NCBI GenBank assembly: GCA_017623575.1
Contig: JAGAOS010000035.1
Location: 1 to 36,513 of the forward strand
DNA from: Clostridia bacterium
GTDB lineage: Bacteria > Bacillota > Clostridia > Oscillospirales > Acutalibacteraceae
Length of the DNA: 36,513 bases
Direction of reading: 5' to 3'
Position numbers and translations under genes: made by a program. The notes beneath the pieces are model-generated. The model saw only the letters and a list, made by a program, of their open reading frames with translations, was not told where the DNA came from and searched no databases. Shown here one piece after another: positions 1 through 8,016 of the stretch (within the stretch, counting starts at the first letter, position 1; every line of letters begins with the position of its first letter).

Positions 1-205
1 AGTTATAATTTCTGTATGCCACCTATTGAGTTCCGTACTAACATACGGTTCCTGTGTTACGGTCAGGATTATCCGTCAACAACTACTCACTTTTAAAGCT
101 TTCGGGTTGCCCTCATAAGTCCATTCACTATAACTTGAATTGTTGCTATCACACCATCAGCAACTCTCTGTGAATTCGTTGTTATAACTACTACTCTTAA
201 TCAAC
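1..205 (-). promoter_or_regulatory. T-box leader, tRNA-Trp type (partial, target gene off the left end)
   Basis: Read on the minus strand, this is a T-box riboswitch leader. Visible parts are the AAGAGTAGTAG start of Stem I (about 191-201), the AGAGAG bulge (163-168), the apical hairpin TTGCT-GATGGTGTGAT-AGCAA (about 143-163), a GAA followed by the specifier UGG at 121-123, a GTTGACGG/CCGTAAC helix near 58-82, and a T-box-like element AATAGGTGGCATACAG at 12-27. The specifier UGG is Trp. The antiterminator UGGC (18-21) would pair with a GCCA acceptor end, which fits the G discriminator base of bacterial tRNA-Trp. The two signals agree independently. The regulated gene is not in the window; known family targets are trpS, trp biosynthesis genes and tryptophan transporters. 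The T-box core departs from the common GGTGGTACCGCG, so the exact antiterminator fold is less sure. Confidence 0.85.
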
Positions 206-213
206 GGTTTATT

Positions 214-999
214 TTATTTAATTTTATTATACAATGTTTTAATATTTTCCAGTGATGCATTCAGCACTTCTTCGGTGGTAATACCTTTAATTTCGGCAAT
301 ACGCTCGGCAGTGAAATATATTAAATCACTTTTACACCTTTTACCTCTGAAGGGAACGGGGGCAAGGTAGGGGGCATCGGTTTCAAGCAGAAGTCTGTCA
401 AGGGGTAGGTCGGCTACAACCTCTACTATTTTGCGTGCGTTCTTAAAGGTTACAACACCGCCCACACCAATGTACATACCAAGCTTTAAAATTTCCTTTG
501 CCATTTCATTACTGCCCGAAAAACAGTGTAAAACTCCCTTAGGCTTATGCTTTTTAAGAATTTCTAAAGTATCATTATGGGATTCTCTGTCGTGAACAAT
601 AACAGGTAAATCAACCTGCTTGGCAAAATCAAGTTGGGCTTCAAACCACTGCTTTTGAACATCGGCAGGGTGGGTGTCCCAATAGTAATCCAAACCGATT
701 TCACCAATGGCAACCGTCTTTGGGTGAGATACCAAAGGTAATAATTTTTCAGGCGAAAAGTTTTCGCCATTATATAAATCCTCGGGATGCACACCAACGG
801 CAGAATAGAAAATATCTTGATTCTTTGAAAGCTCGACTATTTTTGCCGAGCTTTCATAGTTTACTCCGTTATTTATAACTCCTACCACGCCGTTTTCTTT
901 CATTTCAGCTACAACGGCGGATAAATCATCTTTAAAGGCTGTATCATCAAAATGGGCGTGGGAATCAAAAATCGGTAGTTTATTTAGGTTTGTTTCCAT
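214..999 (-). CDS. tatD: TatD family metal-dependent hydrolase/DNase
   Basis: A 261-residue TIM-barrel hydrolase of the TatD family (YcfH/YabD type), cytoplasmic. The family removes nucleotides from DNA and is also linked to quality control of D-aminoacyl products. Metal-site motifs are all present: the HAH pair in FDSHAHFDD near the N terminus, the Glu in AIGEIGLDYYWD, His in PVIVHDRE, His in GVLHCFSGS, and Asp in LLLETDAPYLAP. Length is normal for the family. The start ATG is 5 nt after the metG stop, with a weak TTAGG site inside the end of metG, so translation is probably coupled. The metG-tatD order is common in Firmicutes. The next element downstream is the T-box leader, beginning within about 15 nt of the stop. 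Confidence 0.95.
   Translation of the reverse strand: METNLNKLPIFDSHAHFDDTAFKDDLSAVVAEMKENGVVGVINNGVNYESSAKIVELSKNQDIFYSAVGVHPEDLYNGENFSPEKLLPLVSHPKTVAIGEIGLDYYWDTHPADVQKQWFEAQLDFAKQVDLPVIVHDRESHNDTLEILKKHKPKGVLHCFSGSNEMAKEILKLGMYIGVGGVVTFKNARKIVEVVADLPLDRLLLETDAPYLAPVPFRGKRCKSDLIYFTAERIAEIKGITTEEVLNASLENIKTLYNKIK
226..231 (-). promoter_or_regulatory. Candidate -10 box for the T-box transcript inside tatD
   Basis: A perfect TATAAT on the minus strand lies in the last codons of tatD, about 25-30 nt before Stem I of the T-box. At 17 nt spacing the upstream hexamer is CACTGG, a poor -35. The T-box may therefore be transcribed from a weak local promoter, or by readthrough from metG-tatD, since no terminator separates them. 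Confidence 0.3.
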
Positions 1000-1004
1000 T
1001 TTAA

Positions 1005-2936
1005 TTACCTAATCTTAGAGCCTGCGGGAATATCGTCTAAGAATATAACCCTTACATCATTTTCGCCTGCATCTGCAGCAAGAATCATACCCTGACTCTC
1101 CACTCCGCAAAGTGTAGCGGGTTTAAGGTTAGAAACCACAATAACGGTTTTGCCAACTAACTCCTCAGGCTTATACCAAAGGGCAATACCCGATGCAACA
1201 GTTCTTGTCACTCCGCTACCGTCATCAAGGGTGAGTTTAAGTAGCTTCTTTGCCTTTTTAACCGGCTCACAGGTTAAAATTTTAGCGGCTTTAAGCTCAA
1301 CTTTAGCAAAATCGTCAATGGAAATCTGCTCCATAGTAACAACGTTTTCCTTTGCTGCTTCTTCCATCTGCTTTTTGCTTTCCTCTTCCATTTCGGCAAG
1401 TACCTTTTCGGTATCAATTCTTGCAAAAAGTGCTTCGGGAGTAGCAACAGCATAGCCATCATAAAGGCCGAATTTTAAATCATTTAAAGCAATGTCATTC
1501 ATAATGCCAAGCTGTGAACGCATCTTCTCACAGGTTTCGGGGATTATGGGGTAGAGCAGAATGCTGAGTATTCTGATGCACTCTAAAAGATTGTAAAGCA
1601 CACCCTCTAAACGGTTTTGCATTGCTTCATCCTTAGCAAGAACCCAAGGGGTTGTTTCATCAATATACTTGTTGCAACGCTTTGCAAGGTTAATAATCTC
1701 ATTAACTGCCTCGGCATTGTGGTATTTATCCATAAGCTCAAAAAACTTAGTAACGGTTTTGGCGGCGGTTTCAACCAAATCGTTGTCAAATTCGCCCTCA
1801 AGATGCTTTCTGAATACCTTGCCATCAAAATACTTGTTGGTCATTGCAATGCTGCGGTTTACAAGATTGCCAAGAGTATTTGCAAGGTCGGTGTTATATT
1901 TACCAATAAAGGCTTCGTGGGTGATGTTACCGTCCTGAGCAAAGGGAATTTCGCTGAGTAGGTAATAGCGAACTGCATCGGTGCCAAAGCGTTTTGCAAG
2001 CTCGTCGGCGTAAATAACATTGCCGCGGGATTTGCTCATTTTGTCTTCACCAAAAAGTACCCAAGGATGACCGAGTACCTGTTTTGGTAAAGGCTCACCC
2101 AAAGCCATAAGAATAATGGGCCAGTAAATGGTGTGAAAACGAACAATATCCTTACCAATAACATGTAAATCTGCGGGCCAATACTTTTTGTATTGCTCTG
2201 AGCTACCGTCGGGATGATAACCAATACCGGTGATGTAGTTGGAAAGTGCGTCTATCCAAACATAAATAACATGGCCGGGGTCAAACTCAACGGGAACACC
2301 CCATTTAAAGGAGCTTCGGGAAACGCAAAGGTCTGCAAGACCTGGCTTTAAGAAGTTGTTTATCATTTCATTACGGCGGGAATCGGGCTTAATGAAGTCG
2401 GGATTTTCCTCATAATACTTCATAAGTCTGTCGCCGTATTTGGAAAGCTTTAAGAAGTAGGATTCCTCCTTGGAATCGGTAACATCACGTCCACAGTCGG
2501 GGCATTTGCCGTCTACGAGCTGTGAGGGGGTGAAAAACGATTCGCAAGGCACACAGTATTTGCCCTCGTAGGTGCTTTTGTAAATATCGCCCTGCTCATA
2601 AAGCTTTGTGAATATCTTTTTAACCGCATCCTCGTGGTAATCGTCGGTGGTGCGGATGAATTTATCATAAGTAACATTCATACTGTCCCAAACGGCTTTA
2701 ATCTGGGCAGAAACCTCATCAACATATTCCTTGGGGCTGATGCCTTTTGCGGCAGCCTTTTCGCCAATTTTCTGACCATGTTCGTCAGAGCCTGTCTGGA
2801 AAAATACATCATAACCCTGCATTCGCTTATATCTTGCAATCATATCGGCTAAAACAATATCGTAGGTGTTACCGATGTGTGGCTTGCTGGATGTGTAAGC
2901 AATTGCGGTTGTTAAATAAAACTTTTTGTTTTCCAT
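1005..2936 (-). CDS. metG: Methionyl-tRNA synthetase
   Basis: This 643-residue class I aminoacyl-tRNA synthetase charges tRNA-Met with methionine in the cytoplasm. The HIGH-type signature is HIGN at residues 20-23 and the KMSKS loop is at 299-303. A four-cysteine zinc knuckle is visible at C128, C131, C145 and C148 in the connective peptide. The catalytic domain is followed by the anticodon-binding helical domain. The last roughly 105 residues form the OB-fold tRNA-binding domain (EMAP-II/Trbp111 type). This is the dimeric Bacillus/Clostridium-type architecture at normal length. The ATG is preceded by AGGAGG (2947-2952). Transcription probably starts from the promoter at 2989-3017 and runs into tatD. 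Identification is secure. Confidence 0.98.
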   Translation of the reverse strand: MENKKFYLTTAIAYTSSKPHIGNTYDIVLADMIARYKRMQGYDVFFQTGSDEHGQKIGEKAAAKGISPKEYVDEVSAQIKAVWDSMNVTYDKFIRTTDDYHEDAVKKIFTKLYEQGDIYKSTYEGKYCVPCESFFTPSQLVDGKCPDCGRDVTDSKEESYFLKLSKYGDRLMKYYEENPDFIKPDSRRNEMINNFLKPGLADLCVSRSSFKWGVPVEFDPGHVIYVWIDALSNYITGIGYHPDGSSEQYKKYWPADLHVIGKDIVRFHTIYWPIILMALGEPLPKQVLGHPWVLFGEDKMSKSRGNVIYADELAKRFGTDAVRYYLLSEIPFAQDGNITHEAFIGKYNTDLANTLGNLVNRSIAMTNKYFDGKVFRKHLEGEFDNDLVETAAKTVTKFFELMDKYHNAEAVNEIINLAKRCNKYIDETTPWVLAKDEAMQNRLEGVLYNLLECIRILSILLYPIIPETCEKMRSQLGIMNDIALNDLKFGLYDGYAVATPEALFARIDTEKVLAEMEEESKKQMEEAAKENVVTMEQISIDDFAKVELKAAKILTCEPVKKAKKLLKLTLDDGSGVTRTVASGIALWYKPEELVGKTVIVVSNLKPATLCGVESQGMILAADAGENDVRVIFLDDIPAGSKIR

Positions 2937-2988
2937 TTTTTATAATCCTCCTAATGTTTTACAAATGAGTAAAATCATATACAAAATT

Positions 2989-3017
2989 ATTATACCAATT
3001 ATTGTAAAGATTTACAA
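2989..3017 (-). promoter_or_regulatory. Sigma-A-type promoter for metG-tatD
   Basis: On the minus strand there is TTGTAA (3012-3017), a 17-nt spacer and TATAAT (2989-2994). The start would fall about 45 nt upstream of metG. No T-box or SAM riboswitch is visible in the short leader. Confidence 0.75.
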
Positions 3018-3045
3018 GTGGTAAAAAGGTTAAATTTTCAAAACA

Positions 3046-3090
3046 TAAAAAAGTTCCAACCCCGCCGAACAAATCGGAAGGGGTTGGACT
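3046..3090 (-). terminator. Rho-independent terminator of the eamA-GH36-GH39 operon
   Basis: The minus-strand arms CCAACCCC (3080-3087) and GGGGTTGG (3056-3063) form a GC-rich stem with a 16-nt loop, followed by a run of T (A residues at 3047-3052 on plus). It starts about 30 nt after the GH39-like stop and isolates metG from the upstream operon. Confidence 0.88.
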
Positions 3091-3119
3091 TTCTATGTTA
3101 AATCTCCCTATAACATAAC

Positions 3120-5048
3120 TTATTTTATGGTAGTATAAACCGCTACTCCGCCTGCGGGCAATGAGTCAGTTAATATCTTACCCACTTCGTATGATGAATC
3201 AGGTGCTAATTGCTTTGCATTTTCATCAGGCTTTATTGTAGCGGGATCATAAAGACGGCGATAAAGGGTAAGATTAAGTTCCTCACCAAAATCCACAGCA
3301 AACGCATCAGGGGATTTTTTGTTATTAACAACAAGCAGAGCGAAATTACCGTCGGGCATTTTAGAAATGGTTGCGTGAAGGTGATTTTCTCCCTCTCCCG
3401 CATAAATGCAGGTGCCGGGGTCACCTCCCATAAATTTCATAACAAGACCTACCGCATAATAAACGGGATGAGGGATGAGTGAGCGGGTGAGTACGGGCAT
3501 TACACCATAACGGTGGTCACCGTCTACAAAGGCATCTATACTGGTGTTGTGATTGTTAGGCCATTGCTGGTCAAACAGAGTCCACATAAGGGAAGATTCT
3601 ACACCGGCATTCATAATAGACTGCATACTAGCCGCACGACGGGTTCCATGTAAGGGGTCATCATATTTGCCACTTTCACTTCTTACATTATATTCATCAA
3701 ACCAATAAGGCTTACCTGTTTTTTTAATAAGCTCCATAGCGGTCAAAGCACAGTTTTTAAGGTAATAATATGGCTCACCTACAAAGTTTTTAAGGCAGAG
3801 GTATTCTTTCCAATCACTACCTATAAACTGTAAGGAATCCTTTTTATCGTGAAGCTTACCTTGTGGGATTTTTGTAAGATTTGGGTAGCTAATTAAATTT
3901 TTATCATCATTTTCTTTTGTTAAGGTGCAGTAATAAAGCTTTACAGCGGTTTCCTTTTCCTTAATATCACGAAAAATGCCTATAACACATTTATCATTAT
4001 CGCCGCTTTCAAAGCTACAACATATTTCCTGCATTCCGTCGCCAAGTTCAGCAGAATCAAACATCTTCGTGCTGCCTACATTTAGTCTGCCTGTAGGCTG
4101 ACCGCCCGCTTCAATAATTCCAACGGAGGATAACAAATCTATATCCCAAGCACCTATTATCATACCGCCGCTAGTGGTGCGAAGGTCGGCATGTTTTATT
4201 TCCAGCTTTACCTTTAGGATGTATTTTGTGTTAGGCTCAATATTCACTACCTGCTGTATTCTAGAGCCGGCAACTTTCATTATTACAGGGCTCTCACTAT
4301 CCTTTGAAGATACATCATCGGGTATAAAATCCTGATAATCGTGGCTGGAGTAGATATCAATATATTCATCTGCATTTTCTGCCGCCCAGCCGGTCATAAC
4401 AGATGTGTTTGTAGAACCCTCATTTGGGCCAATAGTTTTAACAAGCTGTCGTCTGCCGTCGGCTTCAAGCTGTTCACAAACCGCCTTGACACAATCCTTC
4501 CAAAGCTCAAAAATATGCTTATTTTCAGGTGTTTTTGTATATCGCCATACCGAATTTTGCGGTTCGGTAAAAAGCAAAATATATTCAATGTTTGTAAATC
4601 CACGTAGCTCAATTAATTGATGCAGACTTTCACTTACCCATTCGGCATATTTTTTAACCTGCTCGCTCCAGGTTTTGCCTAAAGCGAAAGGCGAGTTGCC
4701 AACCCAACCGGAATTATCAATGTCACCGGGCAAACACCAACCGGTGTTAAGGGCAATTTTAATATTACGGCCTTTCATCCTTTGAAGCCATTTGTAAAAG
4801 GCTTTACATTCAGGTGTTTCCCAATCCCAAGTTTGGGTTTCGGGTATCCAGGAGTACCACTTGTAAAAGGTGCGGGTGATTCTTACACCAAGTTCGGCGG
4901 CACGGTCGGCTTCAATATCACAAAGCTCGTCAGAATAGACTCTCCCCGCATTATCGGGCATACCTGCATATCCGTGATAAACAACATTATTGCCTAAAAA
5001 ATTGGTCTGAACGGGGGCGTTTAAATCAAATTTAATATTAACACTCAT
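3120..5048 (-). CDS. Clan GH-A glycoside hydrolase, GH39-like, with an inserted beta-domain
   Basis: A 642-residue retaining glycosidase of the (beta/alpha)8 clan GH-A type, closest in pattern to GH39 (beta-xylosidase/arabinosidase-like). The likely acid/base is Glu162 in LLFTEPQN and the likely nucleophile is Glu452 in YWFDEYN. The SSHDY segment (234-238) matches a substrate-loop strand. Residues about 250-385 are a beta-rich stretch (SRIQQVVNIEPNTKY and onward) resembling a carbohydrate-binding module, inserted in the second half of the barrel. The last 90 residues are a beta-sandwich typical of GH39/GH51-like enzymes. There is no signal peptide, so it should act on imported oligosaccharides. 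The ATG is preceded by AAAGGATG and lies 14 nt after the GH36 stop, so the genes are an operon. Exact family and substrate are not certain; GH39 is an inference from motifs. Confidence 0.75.
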   Translation of the reverse strand: MSVNIKFDLNAPVQTNFLGNNVVYHGYAGMPDNAGRVYSDELCDIEADRAAELGVRITRTFYKWYSWIPETQTWDWETPECKAFYKWLQRMKGRNIKIALNTGWCLPGDIDNSGWVGNSPFALGKTWSEQVKKYAEWVSESLHQLIELRGFTNIEYILLFTEPQNSVWRYTKTPENKHIFELWKDCVKAVCEQLEADGRRQLVKTIGPNEGSTNTSVMTGWAAENADEYIDIYSSHDYQDFIPDDVSSKDSESPVIMKVAGSRIQQVVNIEPNTKYILKVKLEIKHADLRTTSGGMIIGAWDIDLLSSVGIIEAGGQPTGRLNVGSTKMFDSAELGDGMQEICCSFESGDNDKCVIGIFRDIKEKETAVKLYYCTLTKENDDKNLISYPNLTKIPQGKLHDKKDSLQFIGSDWKEYLCLKNFVGEPYYYLKNCALTAMELIKKTGKPYWFDEYNVRSESGKYDDPLHGTRRAASMQSIMNAGVESSLMWTLFDQQWPNNHNTSIDAFVDGDHRYGVMPVLTRSLIPHPVYYAVGLVMKFMGGDPGTCIYAGEGENHLHATISKMPDGNFALLVVNNKKSPDAFAVDFGEELNLTLYRRLYDPATIKPDENAKQLAPDSSYEVGKILTDSLPAGGVAVYTTIK

Positions 5049-5062
5049 AACGCTAACATCCT

Positions 5063-7027
5063 TTAATTCTGTTTTTTATAAAAGTATATTTTTGAGGTTG
5101 GTTTATCCTTTAAGGTTATGGTCATGCCATTTTCAGAAAGCGCCTTACCACTCAAGGAAAATTCACTATTATCATCTGCATCGGTGAAGGCGTAAAGGGC
5201 ATTTTCATCAATACCATAGAGCATAAAGCTTGCGGTATCAGAGGGGGAGTTTTCTCTGCGGAATACCTGAATTGCGCCCTCATTTAGTGATGGCTTATCA
5301 AATTGTGCCGCTGCCCATACTTCATCACTGTCACTAACCTTGGTAAGTGGATAAAAATCCTCATCCATAAGAGTGCGGAGCTTTAAAAGCTCATCGGTGC
5401 GTGCCTTAAGCCACAGAAGCTTTTGTGGGTCATCACCGAATTTGCTATGCTCACTATAAGCAAAATTGGTTGTAAGTCCCGGAGAGTAGGAGCTTCGTAT
5501 GCGGTAGATATCGTAATCTCTGCCTCCACCTGTACCGCTATAGGGCATCCAGGAATTAAAGCTAAGATTGTGAGATTGCGCACCTTCGGTGGGATAGTTT
5601 GCGGCACATTCATAATCACTTCTCCAAAAGGGCACACTGCGGCGGAGAGTTTCGATATCTATTCTTTTTCCGCCCGACGCACAGTTGTCTATTATAATAT
5701 TTGGGAAACGCTCCAGTAAATAATCCCAAAATGCGTAAAGCCCCATTATATGCTTGATTTCAAGAATACCCCTTCGGTCCTCTGCTTCATTCTGTCTCCA
5801 ATAGTTAAGAGGTTGAAAATTAAAGTCCTGACGGTAGCAGTCTACGCCGATTTTTTCAATAAGGTCACCTATGGTGTTGCAGCAGTATTCAAATGCCGTA
5901 GGATCACCTAAATTAAGTAGATAATTACCTGCATTGGGTAAGGATAAAAAGTATTCAGGATGCTCCTTTATAATTGGAATATTGTACAATACTCTTTCCG
6001 GCTCAAACCAAAGGATGAATTTTTTACCCATTTTGTGAATTGTCTCAGCAATATCGACGAGTTCACCCGGATGAATTAAGGAACTTACCTGCCAATCGCC
6101 CGTATGCATTGCCCAATCACCCTCAAATTCATCGGGTGTGGGCTTGGTATCACCACCGCACCAACCTGCATCCATCCATATATATTCATATGGAAGGTTA
6201 TATTCCTTCATTATTTCAAGTCTTTCAAGTATGTAAGAACTTTTAAGTCCACCCCATACACTTGCACAAACGGGGCAGTATTTATCTCTACCTTTTTTAC
6301 CTATAAGAGAAAAATTATTTTTTACAAGGTTACGCCATTTATTCTGTGCTTTATTAAAATCGCAGTTTTCGTAGGGCATTATAACAATGGATGAGGTGCG
6401 GATTTTTTCCTTTGGCAAAAGCTTAAAATTAGTTTCCTCAATCTTGGTTTTAAGCAGAATATCATCCTCATTACGGGTCATAGAGCAATTCCATTGACCA
6501 GTCCAGCCAATGGCTACAACATAGCCTGAGCCATTTTTGTTGATATTAAAAAATGGTGCTGAACCGTCGCTGGAGCGACCGCCAATTGGTGCATAGCATT
6601 TGGTCTGACCAACCCTTATTTCACCATTTCGGCGGTTGTGCTGTACCCTTTCAGCGTGGCAGGAAAACTCATCATAAGTGTGGTTTGAACCCTGTGGATT
6701 GTAAATAAGTGTAAGGTCTTTTATATTTCGCATATATGCTGAGGGCTTAACGGGCTCCTCGTGGGGTAGGGGTAAATTCACACTGCAGTCACATAGGTCA
6801 GATATTATCTTGCTGTCAGAGTCAGAGGTGTTTTCAAAGTAATTCACCCATTCTACAGCATCGTTGTATTTGGTTAAAATATTGGTTACCTTAAGTCCAT
6901 CGGCAAGCAAATAGGTTGTGGTTATAACATTGCCCTCTTTTTCTACCGTAACCGAAGGAGCATATTCCCAAAAGGATTTTCCATCATATAAAAAATCAAA
7001 TAGCTTTTTGTTTTTAAAAAAATCCAT
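5063..7027 (-). CDS. GH36-like alpha-galactosidase
   Basis: A 654-residue clan GH-D enzyme, most like GH36 alpha-galactosidases, expected to release terminal alpha-galactosyl units from oligosaccharides in the cytoplasm. It shows the N-terminal beta-supersandwich, then the TIM barrel beginning near residue 255. Barrel motifs are YEYIWMDAGW, FILWFEPERV, the nucleophile strand DCYRQDFNF (Asp401) and the acid/base region FWRSDY (Asp471) after NCASGGKRID. The usual KWD around the nucleophile is RQD here, so substrate preference could differ from classical melibiases. The C-terminal beta-domain is present. It is slightly shorter than typical 700-730-residue members. AGGAGATG precedes the ATG, and the eamA stop is 12 nt upstream. 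No signal peptide is present. Confidence 0.85.
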   Translation of the reverse strand: MDFFKNKKLFDFLYDGKSFWEYAPSVTVEKEGNVITTTYLLADGLKVTNILTKYNDAVEWVNYFENTSDSDSKIISDLCDCSVNLPLPHEEPVKPSAYMRNIKDLTLIYNPQGSNHTYDEFSCHAERVQHNRRNGEIRVGQTKCYAPIGGRSSDGSAPFFNINKNGSGYVVAIGWTGQWNCSMTRNEDDILLKTKIEETNFKLLPKEKIRTSSIVIMPYENCDFNKAQNKWRNLVKNNFSLIGKKGRDKYCPVCASVWGGLKSSYILERLEIMKEYNLPYEYIWMDAGWCGGDTKPTPDEFEGDWAMHTGDWQVSSLIHPGELVDIAETIHKMGKKFILWFEPERVLYNIPIIKEHPEYFLSLPNAGNYLLNLGDPTAFEYCCNTIGDLIEKIGVDCYRQDFNFQPLNYWRQNEAEDRRGILEIKHIMGLYAFWDYLLERFPNIIIDNCASGGKRIDIETLRRSVPFWRSDYECAANYPTEGAQSHNLSFNSWMPYSGTGGGRDYDIYRIRSSYSPGLTTNFAYSEHSKFGDDPQKLLWLKARTDELLKLRTLMDEDFYPLTKVSDSDEVWAAAQFDKPSLNEGAIQVFRRENSPSDTASFMLYGIDENALYAFTDADDNSEFSLSGKALSENGMTITLKDKPTSKIYFYKKQN

Positions 7028-7039
7028 ATTTCACATCTC

Positions 7040-7915
7040 CTATAAAAATAAAAATGTTCCTACAAAGCAAAGAATTATGCTTATTATTTGCAGTTTATTG
7101 AATTTTTCTTTAAAAAACACCTTTCCTGCAATGGATGAGAAAATTATATTTCCACCCGTAACAAGAGGGTATAAAACGGTGGCGGGCAGATCTTTAGCAC
7201 CTATAAGCTGAAGTAGATATGAAACACCGCCTATAAGGGCAGAAAATACAGTTATGTAAAATCCAATACGCTTTTTAAAACTGAATTTTTGCTTGAATTT
7301 TGCATCTTCGCCTTTGTAAAACAGCAAAAGAATAGTGCTTAAAAGGCATTTTGCAAGACCTGAATACATTACAAATCCTGCACTGTCAACAGCTTCATAG
7401 GTAATGTTTATTTGGTGATATTTTGAGATTATACTTACCATTCCGTTAAGTATAAATACGGCAATACATAGCAACAACTGTGATTTTGTAGTTTTGGTCT
7501 TTTTAAAATCATAAAGCATTACCGCTGTCAGCATAACAACAATACCTATTATTCTGAAAGCATTGATTTGCTCGTTCCATACTAGAAGTCCGAATATGTA
7601 TGGCAGCAACATTCCGCCGCTCATAAGAAAAATAGAGTATACCGCCACATTGCCGTTTTTAAGTATTTTAAATCCAAGTACACTATAAAGCATACCGCAA
7701 AAGGAAAGCGCAAAGGCAAGAATTACCGAAAATGCCGAAAACTGAATTTTAAATCCCGATATTGCAAAGAATATAATTGCGGTAAAAAGACCTATAAACG
7801 CGTTGAATTTAAGACCGCTTATGGGGGCGGCTCCCTCTAACGATTGATATTTTTTTGAAAGAGAAAAGTCAAAAGCCAACAAAAGCGTCGCAATTGTCAC
7901 AAGTAAATAATTCAT
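7040..7915 (-). CDS. EamA/DMT-superfamily transporter
   Basis: A polytopic membrane protein of about 291 residues with roughly ten hydrophobic segments in two repeats, typical of the drug/metabolite transporter (EamA) superfamily. Examples are MNYLLVTIATLLLAFDFSLS at the N terminus and an ILCFVGTFLFL end. An in-frame start 28 codons upstream (7999) exists. The ATG at 7913-7915 is preferred because GAGGTG sits about 8 nt before it and the first transmembrane helix begins there. Family members export or import small metabolites, some being sugar or nucleotide-sugar carriers. Its place as first gene of an operon with two glycosidases suggests the substrate is a sugar or glycoside, but this is inference. 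It is divergent from an AraC regulator. Confidence 0.85.
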   Translation of the reverse strand: MNYLLVTIATLLLAFDFSLSKKYQSLEGAAPISGLKFNAFIGLFTAIIFFAISGFKIQFSAFSVILAFALSFCGMLYSVLGFKILKNGNVAVYSIFLMSGGMLLPYIFGLLVWNEQINAFRIIGIVVMLTAVMLYDFKKTKTTKSQLLLCIAVFILNGMVSIISKYHQINITYEAVDSAGFVMYSGLAKCLLSTILLLFYKGEDAKFKQKFSFKKRIGFYITVFSALIGGVSYLLQLIGAKDLPATVLYPLVTGGNIIFSSIAGKVFFKEKFNKLQIISIILCFVGTFLFL

Positions 7916-7963
7916 TATGTTACACCTCATTAAGATAATAACATAATAATTTTGATATTTATA

Positions 7964-7993
7964 TTGATTATAAGTCATAAAATATGATATAAT
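7964..7993 (+). promoter_or_regulatory. Promoter of the araC-type gene, in the divergent eamA/araC region
   Basis: TTGATT (7964-7969), an 18-nt spacer and TATAAT (7988-7993) lie about 25 nt before the regulator start. The 101-bp divergent gap (7916-8016) is very AT-rich and must also hold the promoter of the eamA operon. No convincing minus-strand -35/-10 pair could be chosen there. Confidence 0.6.
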
Positions 7994-8016
7994 CGTCAAA
8001 TAAAGGGGGAGAAGTT

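Noticed and set aside
1-213. Possible rRNA or intron fragment at the left edge
   Set aside because: The reverse strand matches the ordered motifs of a T-box leader, which explains the whole stretch.
1150-2968. Several open frames of 60-115 codons on the plus strand and other minus frames across metG
   Set aside because: They are shadows of metG, lack ribosome sites, and have biased, repetitive composition without domains.
7916-7999. 28-codon N-terminal extension of the EamA protein
   Set aside because: It covers the divergent promoter region and lacks a ribosome site. The inner ATG has GAGGTG and begins at the first membrane helix.
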